A stretch of 64,000 bases of DNA from Puniceibacterium sediminis. GTDB lineage: Bacteria; Pseudomonadota; Alphaproteobacteria; Rhodobacterales; Rhodobacteraceae. The position numbers and the translations under genes were made by a program. Within the stretch, counting starts at the first letter, position 1, and every line of letters begins with the position of its first letter. The stretch spans positions 1 to 64,000 of the forward strand of contig NZ_FZNN01000007.1 in the NCBI RefSeq assembly GCF_900188035.1, written 5' to 3'. Below, in pieces: positions 44,599 to 55,579 of the stretch. The notes under the pieces are model-generated. The model saw only the letters and a list, made by a program, of their open reading frames with translations, did no database searches and was not told the origin of the DNA.

Positions 44599-45504
44599 TC
44601 ACCAATCAACGCTGCCTTTTTCCGAAAAGGTCTCGACCAGAAAATCAACAAAGGCGCGCACTTTAGGCTGGGTGATCTTTCCCGGTGGGTAGACCGCATA
44701 GATACCCAACGCCTCGACGGGCAAATCGGGCATTGCATCCTCGACCAGCCCGCGGGCCATCGCATGGGCATAAAGAAAGGACGGAAGGTAGGCGATACCA
44801 AGCCCGGCAACGCAAGCGTTCAGCACAGATTGCCCGTCATTTACAGAGAGCGAGCCCACAGTGCGGATCTGACGCATTTCGCCCGATGGCGCGATCACGT
44901 TCCAGACATTCCCGCTCGCCTGACTGCGATAGTGCAGCAGTTTGTGTTCGCTCAGATCGTCGATTTTCTGCGGGTGCCCGTATTTTGCGAAATACCCAGG
45001 CGAGGCGATCATCCGCATCGTCGTCTCGCTCAGCTTACGGGCGCACAGTGCGTCCTCCTCCGGCGCTCCGATGCGCACAGCCACGTCAAAGCCCCCGGAC
45101 ACCAACATCGCATGCCGGTTGTTCAGGTCCATATCGACAGTGATGTCCGGGAATTTGGCGAGGAAGTCAGGCAGCGCCCGGCTCAGATGATTCACGCCGA
45201 AATCCGTGGCCACCGAGATCCGCAACAAACCCGAAGGCACTGCATGCATGCAAGCCACTAGCGCGTCCGCCTCCCCTGCATCATTCAAAACCCGGAGCGC
45301 ACGGTCGTAGTAGGCAAGGCCGATCTCGGTCGGGCTGACACGGCGCGTGGTGCGGTTCAGCAGCCGCGCACCCAAGCGCGACTCCAGCGAGGAGATGTAT
45401 TTGGACACTGCCGATTTCGAAATACCCATCTTCTTGGCGGCGTCAGTAAAGCCCCCCTGGTCGACGACCTTGGCAAATGCCTCCATTTCCGTCAGACGAT
45501 CCAT
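44599..45504 (-). CDS. LysR-family transcriptional regulator
   Basis: The 301-residue regulator has the LysR winged helix (FAKVVDQGGFTDAAKKMGIS, about 10-65) and an effector domain. I chose the ATG at 45502-45504 because GGAG lies five bases upstream. The frame extends 32 codons before it without such a site. The upstream neighbour is a DJ-1/PfpI gene on the same strand, 291 bases away, separated by a terminator, so the regulator is alone and its target cannot be inferred. Confidence 0.93.
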   Translation of the reverse strand: MDRLTEMEAFAKVVDQGGFTDAAKKMGISKSAVSKYISSLESRLGARLLNRTTRRVSPTEIGLAYYDRALRVLNDAGEADALVACMHAVPSGLLRISVATDFGVNHLSRALPDFLAKFPDITVDMDLNNRHAMLVSGGFDVAVRIGAPEEDALCARKLSETTMRMIASPGYFAKYGHPQKIDDLSEHKLLHYRSQASGNVWNVIAPSGEMRQIRTVGSLSVNDGQSVLNACVAGLGIAYLPSFLYAHAMARGLVEDAMPDLPVEALGIYAVYPPGKITQPKVRAFVDFLVETFSEKGSVDW

Positions 45505-45795
45505 GTGGTCTCCTTGCGTACGGGTTTCTGCAGGCTCTATTGTCCGCAATTCAGGCACAAGAACGGCGCAAGCGCGACAGCAGGGCGAAACCTTCAGCAA
45601 TTCAGCGGCGCTCAGACCGATATCAGGCTTGTTCCGTGCGCCGACGGACCATATTTACAAACGCTTCTGACAGATTTGGCTCATGTTTACCTTAAACTCG
45701 AAAAGACGATGATCACCGTCCGGAGTGACATAGCAAAAGGCCGCCCCCAGATAGGAAGCGGCCCCGATTGTGGTCAAAAACAGCGGCTGGAAAAG
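45505..45795. other. Gap between the LysR and DJ-1 genes
   Basis: No supported gene in 291 bases. It holds the LysR promoter region and, at its right end, the terminator of the DJ-1 gene. Several frames are open by chance. Confidence 0.6.
45735..45763 (-). terminator. Terminator after the DJ-1/PfpI gene
   Basis: GGCCGC (45739-45744) pairs with GCGGCC (45758-45763), and on the minus strand TTTT follows. It lies 33 bases past the stop of the DJ-1 gene. Confidence 0.65.
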
Positions 45796-46356
45796 TTAAG
45801 CGACCTTACGGTCATCTGTGCCTTCTTCCAGCTCTTCGATGATTTTAGAGACGAACGCCTTCAGGTCATTCGGGTTGCGGCTTGTGACAAGCCCATGGTC
45901 CGCGACAACCTCTTGGTCATGCCAGTTTGCACCGGCGTTGATCACATCTGTCCTGATCGAGTGATAGGATGTCATGTCACGTCCAAGCACGATATCAGCC
46001 TCAACCAAAATCCAGGGCGCGTGGCACACGGCTGCGATCACCTTGCGCTGATTGTAAAAGTTGCGCACCAATGCGATCACATCGTCTTCCACTCGCAACA
46101 GGTCAGGATTGATCTGGCCACCGGGCAGGACAAGCGCATCAAATTGCGCGATGTCCACATCTCTAACCGGCAGATCGACCTCTGCCTCTCCGTCCCAGTC
46201 GGAACCGCTCCAAGCGCGGATCATTTTCCCGTCAAGGGATGCGACCTTCACAGTAGCCCCGGCGTTGCGAAGATCGTCGCGCGGGACCTCAAGTTCGGAT
46301 TTCTCGAATCCATGGGTGGCAACGATCAGAATGTTTGCGTCTGAAATGCGTGGCAT
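45796..46356 (-). CDS. DJ-1/PfpI family protein
   Basis: The 186-residue protein has the conserved nucleophilic cysteine in AAVCHAPWIL (near residue 111) and an upstream Glu in THGFEKSELEVP. This places it with the YhbO/PfpI type of intracellular stress protein. Roles in aldehyde (glyoxal) detoxification or protein repair are proposed for the family, so the exact activity is not certain. It is upstream of a terminator and has fadH as the nearest upstream gene on the same strand. Confidence 0.92.
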   Translation of the reverse strand: MPRISDANILIVATHGFEKSELEVPRDDLRNAGATVKVASLDGKMIRAWSGSDWDGEAEVDLPVRDVDIAQFDALVLPGGQINPDLLRVEDDVIALVRNFYNQRKVIAAVCHAPWILVEADIVLGRDMTSYHSIRTDVINAGANWHDQEVVADHGLVTSRNPNDLKAFVSKIIEELEEGTDDRKVA

Positions 46357-46478
46357 GACTTGCTCCGTTCAGTTGCGGCGCGGACTTTATGCCCGCAACC
46401 TTCACCGAACAAACCGCCCTTCCTCCGCCAACGTTCCGCCTTCCGTTACGAAAGGCGACTTTTGTGCTCATCCCCGAA

Positions 46479-48820
<2,342 letters not shown>

Positions 48821-49165
48821 TCAGTTGCTGGCGTATTGCAGGCCGGTATTTTCGGCCGAGACGTGCAGCGAGTCGCCGGTGCGCTCAAAGCTGTAGAGTA
48901 CGTCCTGAACGCCCGGCATGCCGAAAGCGACCGAATCGCCGTCCTGCATCAGCATCTGGATGCGGGCGGGCGCATAGGCACCAGCGCGCGCGGTGTAGGT
49001 GCCGATGACCTCATAGCCTTCTTCGGCTTCAACGAAATAGACGTTCATGTCCAGCCCGCCTTCGTGCAGCGTCTCGGACGCCATTGGCGAGGTCAGGGTC
49101 ATTTCGTCGGCCAGAACCGGAGTTGCCGTCAGGGCGAGTGTCACTAGGGTAAATGCAAATTTCAT
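48821..49165 (-). CDS. Small secreted protein of unknown function
   Basis: The 114-residue protein has a clear Sec signal peptide (MKFAFTLVTLALTATPVLA, cleavage before DEMT). The mature part is acidic and beta-rich and has no domain I know. I chose the ATG at 49163-49165 because the signal peptide begins there. The open frame upstream lacks support. The protein is probably periplasmic. It stands alone behind a terminator, so its partner is not visible. Confidence 0.78.
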   Translation of the reverse strand: MKFAFTLVTLALTATPVLADEMTLTSPMASETLHEGGLDMNVYFVEAEEGYEVIGTYTARAGAYAPARIQMLMQDGDSVAFGMPGVQDVLYSFERTGDSLHVSAENTGLQYASN

Positions 49166-49613
49166 TGGGTATCTCACTTTCCGATTGCCGCTCAAAATCT
49201 TTGACGGGCGATGCCCATCGTTTCTGCATTGCAGCATATATGATTTCTGCACCGCAGCACCACGCCCGCCTCGACATAGCCGCCATGAACTGGGCGCGGG
49301 TAGTCCTGCCCACCCGGTTCGGTATTCGATTGCACACGAAAGATTTGGTTAATCAATACCTTACGTCTTCAAACCCGTCCGCGATCAAGGCGAAGACAGG
49401 CCTCTGCCCCCATCAGATGCGGCACGTAGAACGTAAATTTCCGCACATTATTGACGTCGACAGAGCGACCTGAGTGCAACGCGACACCACCCACGATAAG
49501 GAGTCGAATACCAAAGCCGACGCAATACCATCAGCCCTGCCTTATCGCCCGCAGGTGTCACCCAAAGCCCCCCAAAAACGCCCCGCCGATTGGGCGGGGC
49601 ATTTGGAATCACA
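49166..49613. other. 448-base gap upstream of the small secreted protein gene
   Basis: No supported gene. Short open frames are present on both strands, but none has a ribosome site and family. The left part should carry the promoter of the secreted protein gene, and the right end holds the msrBA terminator. Confidence 0.6.
49574..49600 (-). terminator. Terminator of msrBA
   Basis: GCCCCGCC (49580-49587) pairs with GGCGGGGC (49593-49600) around a 5-base loop. The minus strand continues GTTTTTGG. It is 14 bases past the msrA stop. Confidence 0.9.
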
Positions 49614-50120
49614 TCACTCTGCTGCGTCACGCTTGGGCAGAACCCAGTCGGGGCGCGGAAAATGGCAGGTATAGCCGTTGGGGAACTTGTCCAGATAGTC
49701 CTGATGCTCCTCTTCGGCGACCCAGAAGTCGCCGACGGCCGCGACCTCGGTCACAACCTTGCCGGGCCAGAGACCCGAGGCATCGATATCCGCGATCGTG
49801 TCCAGCGCCACGGCCTTCTGGTCCTCATCGACGTAGTAGATCGCCGAACGGTAGCTGAGCCCAAGATCGTTCCCCTGCCGGTTCAGCGTGGTCGGGTCGT
49901 GAATCTGGAAGAAAACCTCAAGAATGCGGCGATAGGACGTCTGTTCGGGATCAAAGGTGATCTCGATCCCTTCGGCATGGGTGCCATGGTTGCGATAGGT
50001 CGCATTTGGCACATCGCCACCTGTGTAACCAACGCGGGTTCCCAGAACCCCGGGCAGACGCCGGATCAGATCCTGCATCCCCCAGAAACATCCGCCCGCC
50101 AGTACTGCGCGCTCGCTCAT
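49614..50120 (-). CDS. msrA: Peptide methionine-S-sulfoxide reductase MsrA
   Basis: The 168-residue reductase repairs the S-form of methionine sulfoxide in the cytoplasm. The catalytic cysteine is in AGGCFWGMQ (Cys11), and [19 protein letters not shown] completes the family pattern. It overlaps msrB by four bases (ATGA) and closes the msrBA operon before a terminator. With MsrPQ at the left of the window, this genome segment covers both compartments. Confidence 0.96.
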   Translation of the reverse strand: MSERAVLAGGCFWGMQDLIRRLPGVLGTRVGYTGGDVPNATYRNHGTHAEGIEITFDPEQTSYRRILEVFFQIHDPTTLNRQGNDLGLSYRSAIYYVDEDQKAVALDTIADIDASGLWPGKVVTEVAAVGDFWVAEEEHQDYLDKFPNGYTCHFPRPDWVLPKRDAAE

Positions 50121-50566
50121 GCCACATCCTCCACCTGGTCGACGTATGCGCCGTAACCTTCGGCCTCCATGTCGTCACGATGGATGAAACGCAGCGACGC
50201 GCCGTTGATGCAATACCGCAGACCACCCCGGTCCTTGGGGCCGTCAGGGAAAACATGCCCCAGATGGCTGTCACCGTGGGTCGAACGAACCTCGGTCCGG
50301 ATCATGCCATGGGTCATGTCGCGCAGTTCATTGACGTGGGCGGGTTCGATCGGCTTGGTAAAGCTCGGCCAGCCACAGCCGGATTCGAACTTGTCCGCAC
50401 TGGCGAACAGCGGCTCGCCGCTGACGATATCGACGTAGATGCCGGGATCCTTGTTGTCGAGATAGGCGCCAGTGCCGGGGCGCTCGGTGCCGCTTTGCTG
50501 GGTCACGCGGTACTGCTCGGGTGTCAGCGTCGCGATGACGTCCGGGTCTTTGGTATATCGGGTCAT
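50117..50566 (-). CDS. msrB: Peptide methionine-R-sulfoxide reductase MsrB, zinc-free form
   Basis: The 149-residue enzyme repairs the R-form of methionine sulfoxide. The catalytic cysteine is in [11 protein letters not shown] (Cys119), and a likely resolving cysteine is in SGCGWPSF (Cys64). These are the only two cysteines, so the two CxxC zinc pairs seen in many MsrB are absent. This is the zinc-free group. It is the first gene of msrBA. Confidence 0.96.
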   Translation of the reverse strand: MTRYTKDPDVIATLTPEQYRVTQQSGTERPGTGAYLDNKDPGIYVDIVSGEPLFASADKFESGCGWPSFTKPIEPAHVNELRDMTHGMIRTEVRSTHGDSHLGHVFPDGPKDRGGLRYCINGASLRFIHRDDMEAEGYGAYVDQVEDVA

Positions 50567-50726
50567 GAGAGTCCCCTTGTTTATCTGATGCTCACTAGAT
50601 GGGGTTTGCAGTTCAAAAGCAAAGCTCTGTTACACCAGCCTCAGAACCATGTGATCGTTTTTCTCGCACCGCTTCGGTTAGGCCTCGAAGCGAAGGGCAC
50701 ACAAGGTCTTATTCAGTTGCCTTGGC

Positions 50727-52712
50727 CTACCCCGCAATGCGCGGGCGACCGGACGCCTCTGCGGTCACCACCGCCTCGATGAACACTTCGCGTGCCTCTG
50801 CCTCGACGACTTTGACATCGCGCCGCAATGTGACCGAGATATCGACCGCGCCCGCCGCCTCAGCTGCGGCGCGCGCCTCTGAACCCAGCACCGACTCCAG
50901 CCTTAGCATGGCGTCTTCTGCGGCGCTGAAATCCTGCGGTCCGTCGGTCAGATGCACCCGGTACCGCCCCTCGGCAGGCGCGGTCACGACGCCAGTCCGC
51001 CGCATCGCCACCTGCCCGACAACGGCACCGATGGCATTCGCCACATCGCCATGTTCGGGCAGTTCGACCACGCCATTCAGCATTTTTCCTACTGCCGGAT
51101 AATAACACCGCGCCGAGGCGCCAAGCCCTACCACTGGCAGCGCCACCCGCGCATCAAAGGCAAGAATTCCGCTTTGTCGCCGCAACCCCGCGTCCAGTAG
51201 CGGATGCCGTGCCAGTTCTGCGGCAGGCAGATCCCAGCCCTCTTCGGTAAAGGCGGTCTCAAGCAGGGCTCGACCGGTGGCCTGCGTCATCTCATCCACG
51301 ATCCGTTCGGCCAGCGCCGCTGCACTGCCTGCCAACCGCTCGCCCGATCCGATTCGACGCCGCGCCATCAGCTCCAGCGCCAACCGTGCGGCGTCGGTAT
51401 CCCAATCCGACAGCCGTCCCAGAACATGCACCGCATCGGTCGGCGTGACCCCGGCAACCTGAACCAGACCGCGCCCGACCAACCGTTGCAACGCCTGCCC
51501 CTCCAGCCGGGTCTTCAGCAATGCTCCCAGCGGCATCAAACCCTCGATCCGGGCAAGAACACCCGCCTCGCGGGCACTCAGACCACCGGTGTCCTGCCCT
51601 TCGACCAGCCGCACGAACCGTCCGTCATGATCCCCGGGCACCGGATTGCGAAGTTGCCTCTCCAACTCCTGACACACAGATGCGCCATGTTCGAAACCGA
51701 CCAAAGACACCGGCAAAACCCGGCGCGGGCCCAGTGACACGCCACCGGTCAGCCCCTCGCCGACATGTACCTCGGAATCGCCACCCAGCCCGTAGGTGCG
51801 CATCGCAACAGCCTCGACCATGGTCCTGAACCGGCCCACCTGTGCGCCTGCAGGGTCAATCATCGGCACCCCGTCGCGCAACAGCGCGATATCCGTCGTC
51901 GTTCCACCAATATCCGACACCAGCGCATCCCGTGCCCCGGTTAGCCAGCGAGCACCCACAAGGCTCGCCGCAGGGCCGCTGAGAATCGTCTCAATCGGCC
52001 TCTGCTGTGCCTGAGCCGCTGAAATCAACGCCCCGTCGCCGCGGACAACCATCATCGGCGCGCGGATTCCCAATGCGCGCAACGTCTCTTCGGCCCGCGC
52101 TATCAGCCGATGGGTCAACCCGATCAGCCGGGCGTTCAGCACCGCCGTCACTGCGCGCTTCGGGCCACCCAGCCGCGCAGACAATTCGTGCGAACAGGTG
52201 ACGGGCCGCCCCGTCACACGGCGCAGAAGGTCGCGCGCCGCCAGTTCATGCTCGGGGTTACGCGTGGCGAACTGCGCCGCAACGGCAAAGGCCGACACCT
52301 CCTGATCACGCGCCCAACTCTCCAGTGCGGCCACATCCAAGGCTGCCAAAGCACCTCCGGCGTGGCTGTGCCCGCCTGCCAGCACCACGACAGGATCGCC
52401 CCCCAGCGCTTCGGACAGGCCCTGAGTCTCGAGGTCCCGCTCGGAAAAGCCGACGTAGACCAGCCCGACGCGGCCTCCCTGCCCCTCGACCAGCGCATTG
52501 GTGGCAAGCGTTGTGGACAGCGACGCCATGGCAATATCCGCAGCGGCGACGCCAGCCTCCGCCAACACCGCTGTCACCGCGGCCCCGATTCCGACGGCCA
52601 GATCGGCGCGGGTCGTCAGCGCCTTGGCCTTGGCAATCACCACGGTTTCGTCCCGGATCAGAACTGCATCCGTAAAGGTCCCGCCAGTATCGACCCCCAA
52701 AACAACACTCAT
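50727..52712 (-). CDS. Hydantoinase/oxoprolinase family protein, HyuA type
   Basis: The 661-residue ATP-dependent ring-opening enzyme has ATPase-fold motifs [13 protein letters not shown] at the start and [13 protein letters not shown] near 275. Such subunits open hydantoin or oxoproline rings with an A/B partner, but no HyuB gene is in the window, so the substrate is open. Its ATG overlaps the queG stop (ATGA), an unexpected pairing. The C-terminal part is intact and the length is normal. Confidence 0.88.
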   Translation of the reverse strand: MSVVLGVDTGGTFTDAVLIRDETVVIAKAKALTTRADLAVGIGAAVTAVLAEAGVAAADIAMASLSTTLATNALVEGQGGRVGLVYVGFSERDLETQGLSEALGGDPVVVLAGGHSHAGGALAALDVAALESWARDQEVSAFAVAAQFATRNPEHELAARDLLRRVTGRPVTCSHELSARLGGPKRAVTAVLNARLIGLTHRLIARAEETLRALGIRAPMMVVRGDGALISAAQAQQRPIETILSGPAASLVGARWLTGARDALVSDIGGTTTDIALLRDGVPMIDPAGAQVGRFRTMVEAVAMRTYGLGGDSEVHVGEGLTGGVSLGPRRVLPVSLVGFEHGASVCQELERQLRNPVPGDHDGRFVRLVEGQDTGGLSAREAGVLARIEGLMPLGALLKTRLEGQALQRLVGRGLVQVAGVTPTDAVHVLGRLSDWDTDAARLALELMARRRIGSGERLAGSAAALAERIVDEMTQATGRALLETAFTEEGWDLPAAELARHPLLDAGLRRQSGILAFDARVALPVVGLGASARCYYPAVGKMLNGVVELPEHGDVANAIGAVVGQVAMRRTGVVTAPAEGRYRVHLTDGPQDFSAAEDAMLRLESVLGSEARAAAEAAGAVDISVTLRRDVKVVEAEAREVFIEAVVTAEASGRPRIAG

Positions 52713-53737
52713 GCCAAACGCTCCACCGCCCAGCGTGCCGCATCGGCGACCACCGGATCTTCATCCTCACACAAACTCTGCGCAACCGGCCGCAAACGGG
52801 ACGTGGCGGAATTTCCGATCGCATACAGCACATTGCGCACGAACCGACCGTGCCCAATCCGCTTGACCGGAGATCCCGAAAAATGCGCCCGGAAACCGGC
52901 GTCATCGAGTCTTGCCAGAACCTCCAGCGGCGGTGCGATCAGGTCCTGACGGGCATGGTACTTCACTTCCTGCGCCGCGACCGCGAACTTGTTCCAGGGA
53001 CAGACCGCGAGACAATCGTCACAGCCATAGATGCGGTTACCCAAAAGCGGCCGCAACTCCGGGTCCACAGGCCCGTGATGTTCGATGGTCAGGTAGGAAA
53101 TGCACCGCCGCGCATCCAGTTGATAGGGCGCTGGAAAGGCGTTGGTCGGACAAACATCAAGACAGGCCCGGCAGGATCCGCAGTGATCTACCTCAGCCTT
53201 ATCGGTCGGCAGCTCCAGCGTCGTGAAGACAGACCCCAGAAAAAACCACGACCCCAGATCGCGCGATACCAGATTGGTGTGTTTGCCTTGCCACCCCAGC
53301 CCCGCCGCCTGCCCAAGCGGTTTTTCCGGCACCGGCGCCGTGTCGACAAAGACCTTCACCTCACCGCCAGCTTCCGCGATCAGCCACCGCGCCAGCCGCT
53401 TCAGCCGCTTCTTCACCACGTCATGATAGTCGCGGTTCTGCGCATAGACCGACACGGCGCCACACTCTGGCAGCCCCAGTACCTCAAGCGGATCGTGCTG
53501 CGGTGTATAGCTTTCCCCCAGCATGATCACCGACCGCGCCTCGGGCCACAGCACCTGCGGCGCACCGCGCCAATGGCTCCGATCAGCCAGCCACGACATC
53601 TGACCCTGATACCCGTGCTCCAGAAACGCCGCCAGCCGCCCGGGTACCTCTGGGACGTCCCAGGGACGGCAGATCCGGCACAGATCGAATCCGGCGGTCA
53701 GAGCTTCGGAGACCAGTCGGTCCTTCAAGACATCCAT
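52709..53737 (-). CDS. queG: Epoxyqueuosine reductase QueG
   Basis: The 342-residue enzyme reduces epoxyqueuosine to queuosine in tRNA with a cobalamin cofactor and two 4Fe-4S clusters. The cluster cysteines are in [12 protein letters not shown] (about residue 187) and [13 protein letters not shown] (about 240). The N-terminal cobalamin-binding half (about 1-180) and a C-terminal HEAT-like tail ([20 protein letters not shown]) are present. It overlaps hyuA. The GST gene lies 78 bases upstream on the same strand, so the three may be one transcript. Confidence 0.95.
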   Translation of the reverse strand: MDVLKDRLVSEALTAGFDLCRICRPWDVPEVPGRLAAFLEHGYQGQMSWLADRSHWRGAPQVLWPEARSVIMLGESYTPQHDPLEVLGLPECGAVSVYAQNRDYHDVVKKRLKRLARWLIAEAGGEVKVFVDTAPVPEKPLGQAAGLGWQGKHTNLVSRDLGSWFFLGSVFTTLELPTDKAEVDHCGSCRACLDVCPTNAFPAPYQLDARRCISYLTIEHHGPVDPELRPLLGNRIYGCDDCLAVCPWNKFAVAAQEVKYHARQDLIAPPLEVLARLDDAGFRAHFSGSPVKRIGHGRFVRNVLYAIGNSATSRLRPVAQSLCEDEDPVVADAARWAVERLA

Positions 53738-53815
53738 GCTTCATCCGCCCGAATTAGTTTTCGGGGGGAGGCCCGCAGGAGCAGGGAGCAGACAGCCGCC
53801 CCGCGACGCCGAGGT

Positions 53816-54481
53816 TCAGAAATCCAGATCAGCATAATGCGGCGGCGGTGGAAACCCGGGAACCTGATCGACAAGGATAGAACGGAACGCCGGGCGCGAC
53901 TTGATCTTGGCATACCAGTCCTTAACCGTGGCCGACCGGTTCCAGTCCACGTCAGAGATATAGTCCAGCGACGACAGATGCGCAGCCGCAGCAAAATCCG
54001 CCAGTGTCATGGAATCGCCCGCCAGCCAGCGCCGGTGATCCAGCAGCCAGGCCATATAATCCAGATGATACTTGATCGCCTTGGCCCCGGCCTTGACGTT
54101 CTGGCTGTCGGGATAGCCCTTGCCCATGACCTTTTTGTTTACCCGCTCGTACAGCAGCTTCGAGGTCACCTCGTTATGGAACTTGTCGTCGAACCAGCCC
54201 ACCAATCGGCGTACTTCGTAACGGTTCTCGGCACTGCGCGGCATCAGCGGGGGTTCCGGATGAATCTCTTCCAGATATTCGCAGATGGCCGAGGATTCAG
54301 CCATGATCTTGTTGTCAATTTTCAGGACAGGCACCTTGGCCGCAGGGTTGCGGCGCAGGAAATCGGCATCTTTTTCCCAGTAGCGCTCCTCGACCAGCTC
54401 GCATTCGATCTTCTTCTCCGCAAGGCTCAGCCGCACTTTGCGGCAGAACGGGGAAAGTGGCACGTGATAGAGTTTGGCCAT
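53816..54481 (-). CDS. Glutathione S-transferase family protein
   Basis: The 221-residue protein has a thioredoxin-like N-terminal domain (YHVPLSPFCRKVRLSLAEKK) with a Ser-Pro-Phe-Cys motif in the active position, NPAAKVPVLKIDNK and the AESSAICEYLEE glutathione site. An all-helical C-terminal domain follows. The subclass is not assigned, and the substrate is unknown. It may be the first gene of a transcript with queG and hyuA. Confidence 0.92.
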   Translation of the reverse strand: MAKLYHVPLSPFCRKVRLSLAEKKIECELVEERYWEKDADFLRRNPAAKVPVLKIDNKIMAESSAICEYLEEIHPEPPLMPRSAENRYEVRRLVGWFDDKFHNEVTSKLLYERVNKKVMGKGYPDSQNVKAGAKAIKYHLDYMAWLLDHRRWLAGDSMTLADFAAAAHLSSLDYISDVDWNRSATVKDWYAKIKSRPAFRSILVDQVPGFPPPPHYADLDF

Positions 54482-54661
54482 GATGGGATGCGTATCCGGG
54501 ATTTGTGGAGATCCCCTCTACTTGCCGCGAATGCGGCCCCAGTTCAACCGCTGATCGCCGCATCCAGAGCCTCGCGACCTGCGGGACCGGCAGTATCTTG
54601 CGTATCCGGAAAGATAAGAAGCAGGGGGAGGGTTAAAATCCTGATGGATCCAGAACACCCG

Positions 54662-54682
54662 AAAAGGCCGGATCGAGCGGCC
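54662..54682 (-). terminator. Terminator of mtgA
   Basis: GGCCG (54666-54670) pairs with CGGCC (54678-54682), directly beyond the mtgA stop at 54683-54685. On the minus strand TTTTC follows. Confidence 0.65.
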
Positions 54683-55435
54683 TCAGCCGTTCTCAAAACA
54701 CTTAGCGCGCCCGTCGCGGGCAATGGTCGCCGCGCCATCCTGAATACTGGCCGCACGCCGACGCACATAGCTTGACGGTTTGGAGGCCGAGCGATCCCTG
54801 GGATCAGGCAAGATCGCTGCCAGTCGCGCCGCCTGGGTGGCGCTCAGCGCCTCGGGGCCGATGCCGAAGTAATGCCGCGCCGCCGCGTCGATGCCAAAGA
54901 CACCCTCGTCGAACTCTGCAACGTTGAGATAGACCTCAAGGATCCGCCTCTTGCTCCACAGCGCCTCCATCAGCGGCGTAATAAGCGCCTCAAGCGCCTT
55001 GCGGGTGTAGTTGCGCCCGTGCCAGAGAAAGGTGTTCTTGACCACCTGCTGACTGATGGTCGAGGCGCCGCGTTTGCCGCCCTCTTCGATGGCGTCGCGG
55101 ATAGCCACCATGTCGAATCCCCAGTGATTGCAGAAATTCGCATCCTCGGCCGCCACGACCGAACGCAGCATGACCGGCGCTATATTGTCGGCGCTGACCC
55201 AGGTGTGTTCAACGCTTGTCCCAAGGCGGCGCCCCTCGCTGATCATGTAAATCGTCGTCGGCGGGTTCACGACCTTGTAGAGCAGCACCATCAACACGAT
55301 CACCAAAGCCGCCACAACGATCAGACGCCGGAGCCAGCGCAGCAGCCAGCGAGCGGGCCGGACGCGCCACAAGGCAGCGGTCTTGCCTGACTTTTGGGAC
55401 GCCTTCGCGGGCGCGGATCTGCGTGTGCTCACCAT
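54683..55435 (-). CDS. mtgA: Monofunctional peptidoglycan transglycosylase MtgA
   Basis: The 250-residue glycosyltransferase polymerises lipid II without a transpeptidase domain. It has a basic cytoplasmic tail, one membrane helix (VVAALVIVLMVLLYKVV), then the GT51 domain with AAEDANFCNHWGFD (catalytic Glu near 105) and GASTISQQVVKNTFLW. I chose the ATG at 55433-55435 (MVSTRRSAPAKAS), with AAGGA seven bases upstream. The frame is open 33 codons further without support. Confidence 0.92.
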   Translation of the reverse strand: MVSTRRSAPAKASQKSGKTAALWRVRPARWLLRWLRRLIVVAALVIVLMVLLYKVVNPPTTIYMISEGRRLGTSVEHTWVSADNIAPVMLRSVVAAEDANFCNHWGFDMVAIRDAIEEGGKRGASTISQQVVKNTFLWHGRNYTRKALEALITPLMEALWSKRRILEVYLNVAEFDEGVFGIDAAARHYFGIGPEALSATQAARLAAILPDPRDRSASKPSSYVRRRAASIQDGAATIARDGRAKCFENG

Positions 55436-55522
55436 CTGGACATCCTTACGCAGGGCGTCGCCCTCGTGAAACCCTTTGGCGATGGACGCCGATGATTCGT
55501 GTCTCTGCCGCCGCGCATACGG

Positions 55523-55550
55523 AAAAGGGGCCACGCCGTGGCGCAGCCCC
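55523..55550 (-). terminator. Terminator of the glt operon
   Basis: GGGGC (55527-55531) pairs with GCCCC (55546-55550), with an inner CAC/GTG pairing. The minus strand then reads TTTTCC. It lies 30 bases past the gltB stop. Confidence 0.65.
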
Positions 55551-55579
55551 TGTGGTTGTCATGGTCGGACCCAAAGGGA

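Noticed and set aside
49029-49337. 102-residue minus frame upstream of the small secreted protein
   Set aside because: It overlaps the secreted protein in another frame and has no ribosome site or domain.
52850-54775. 641-residue plus-strand open frame over queG and gst
   Set aside because: Antisense to two genes with strong family motifs.
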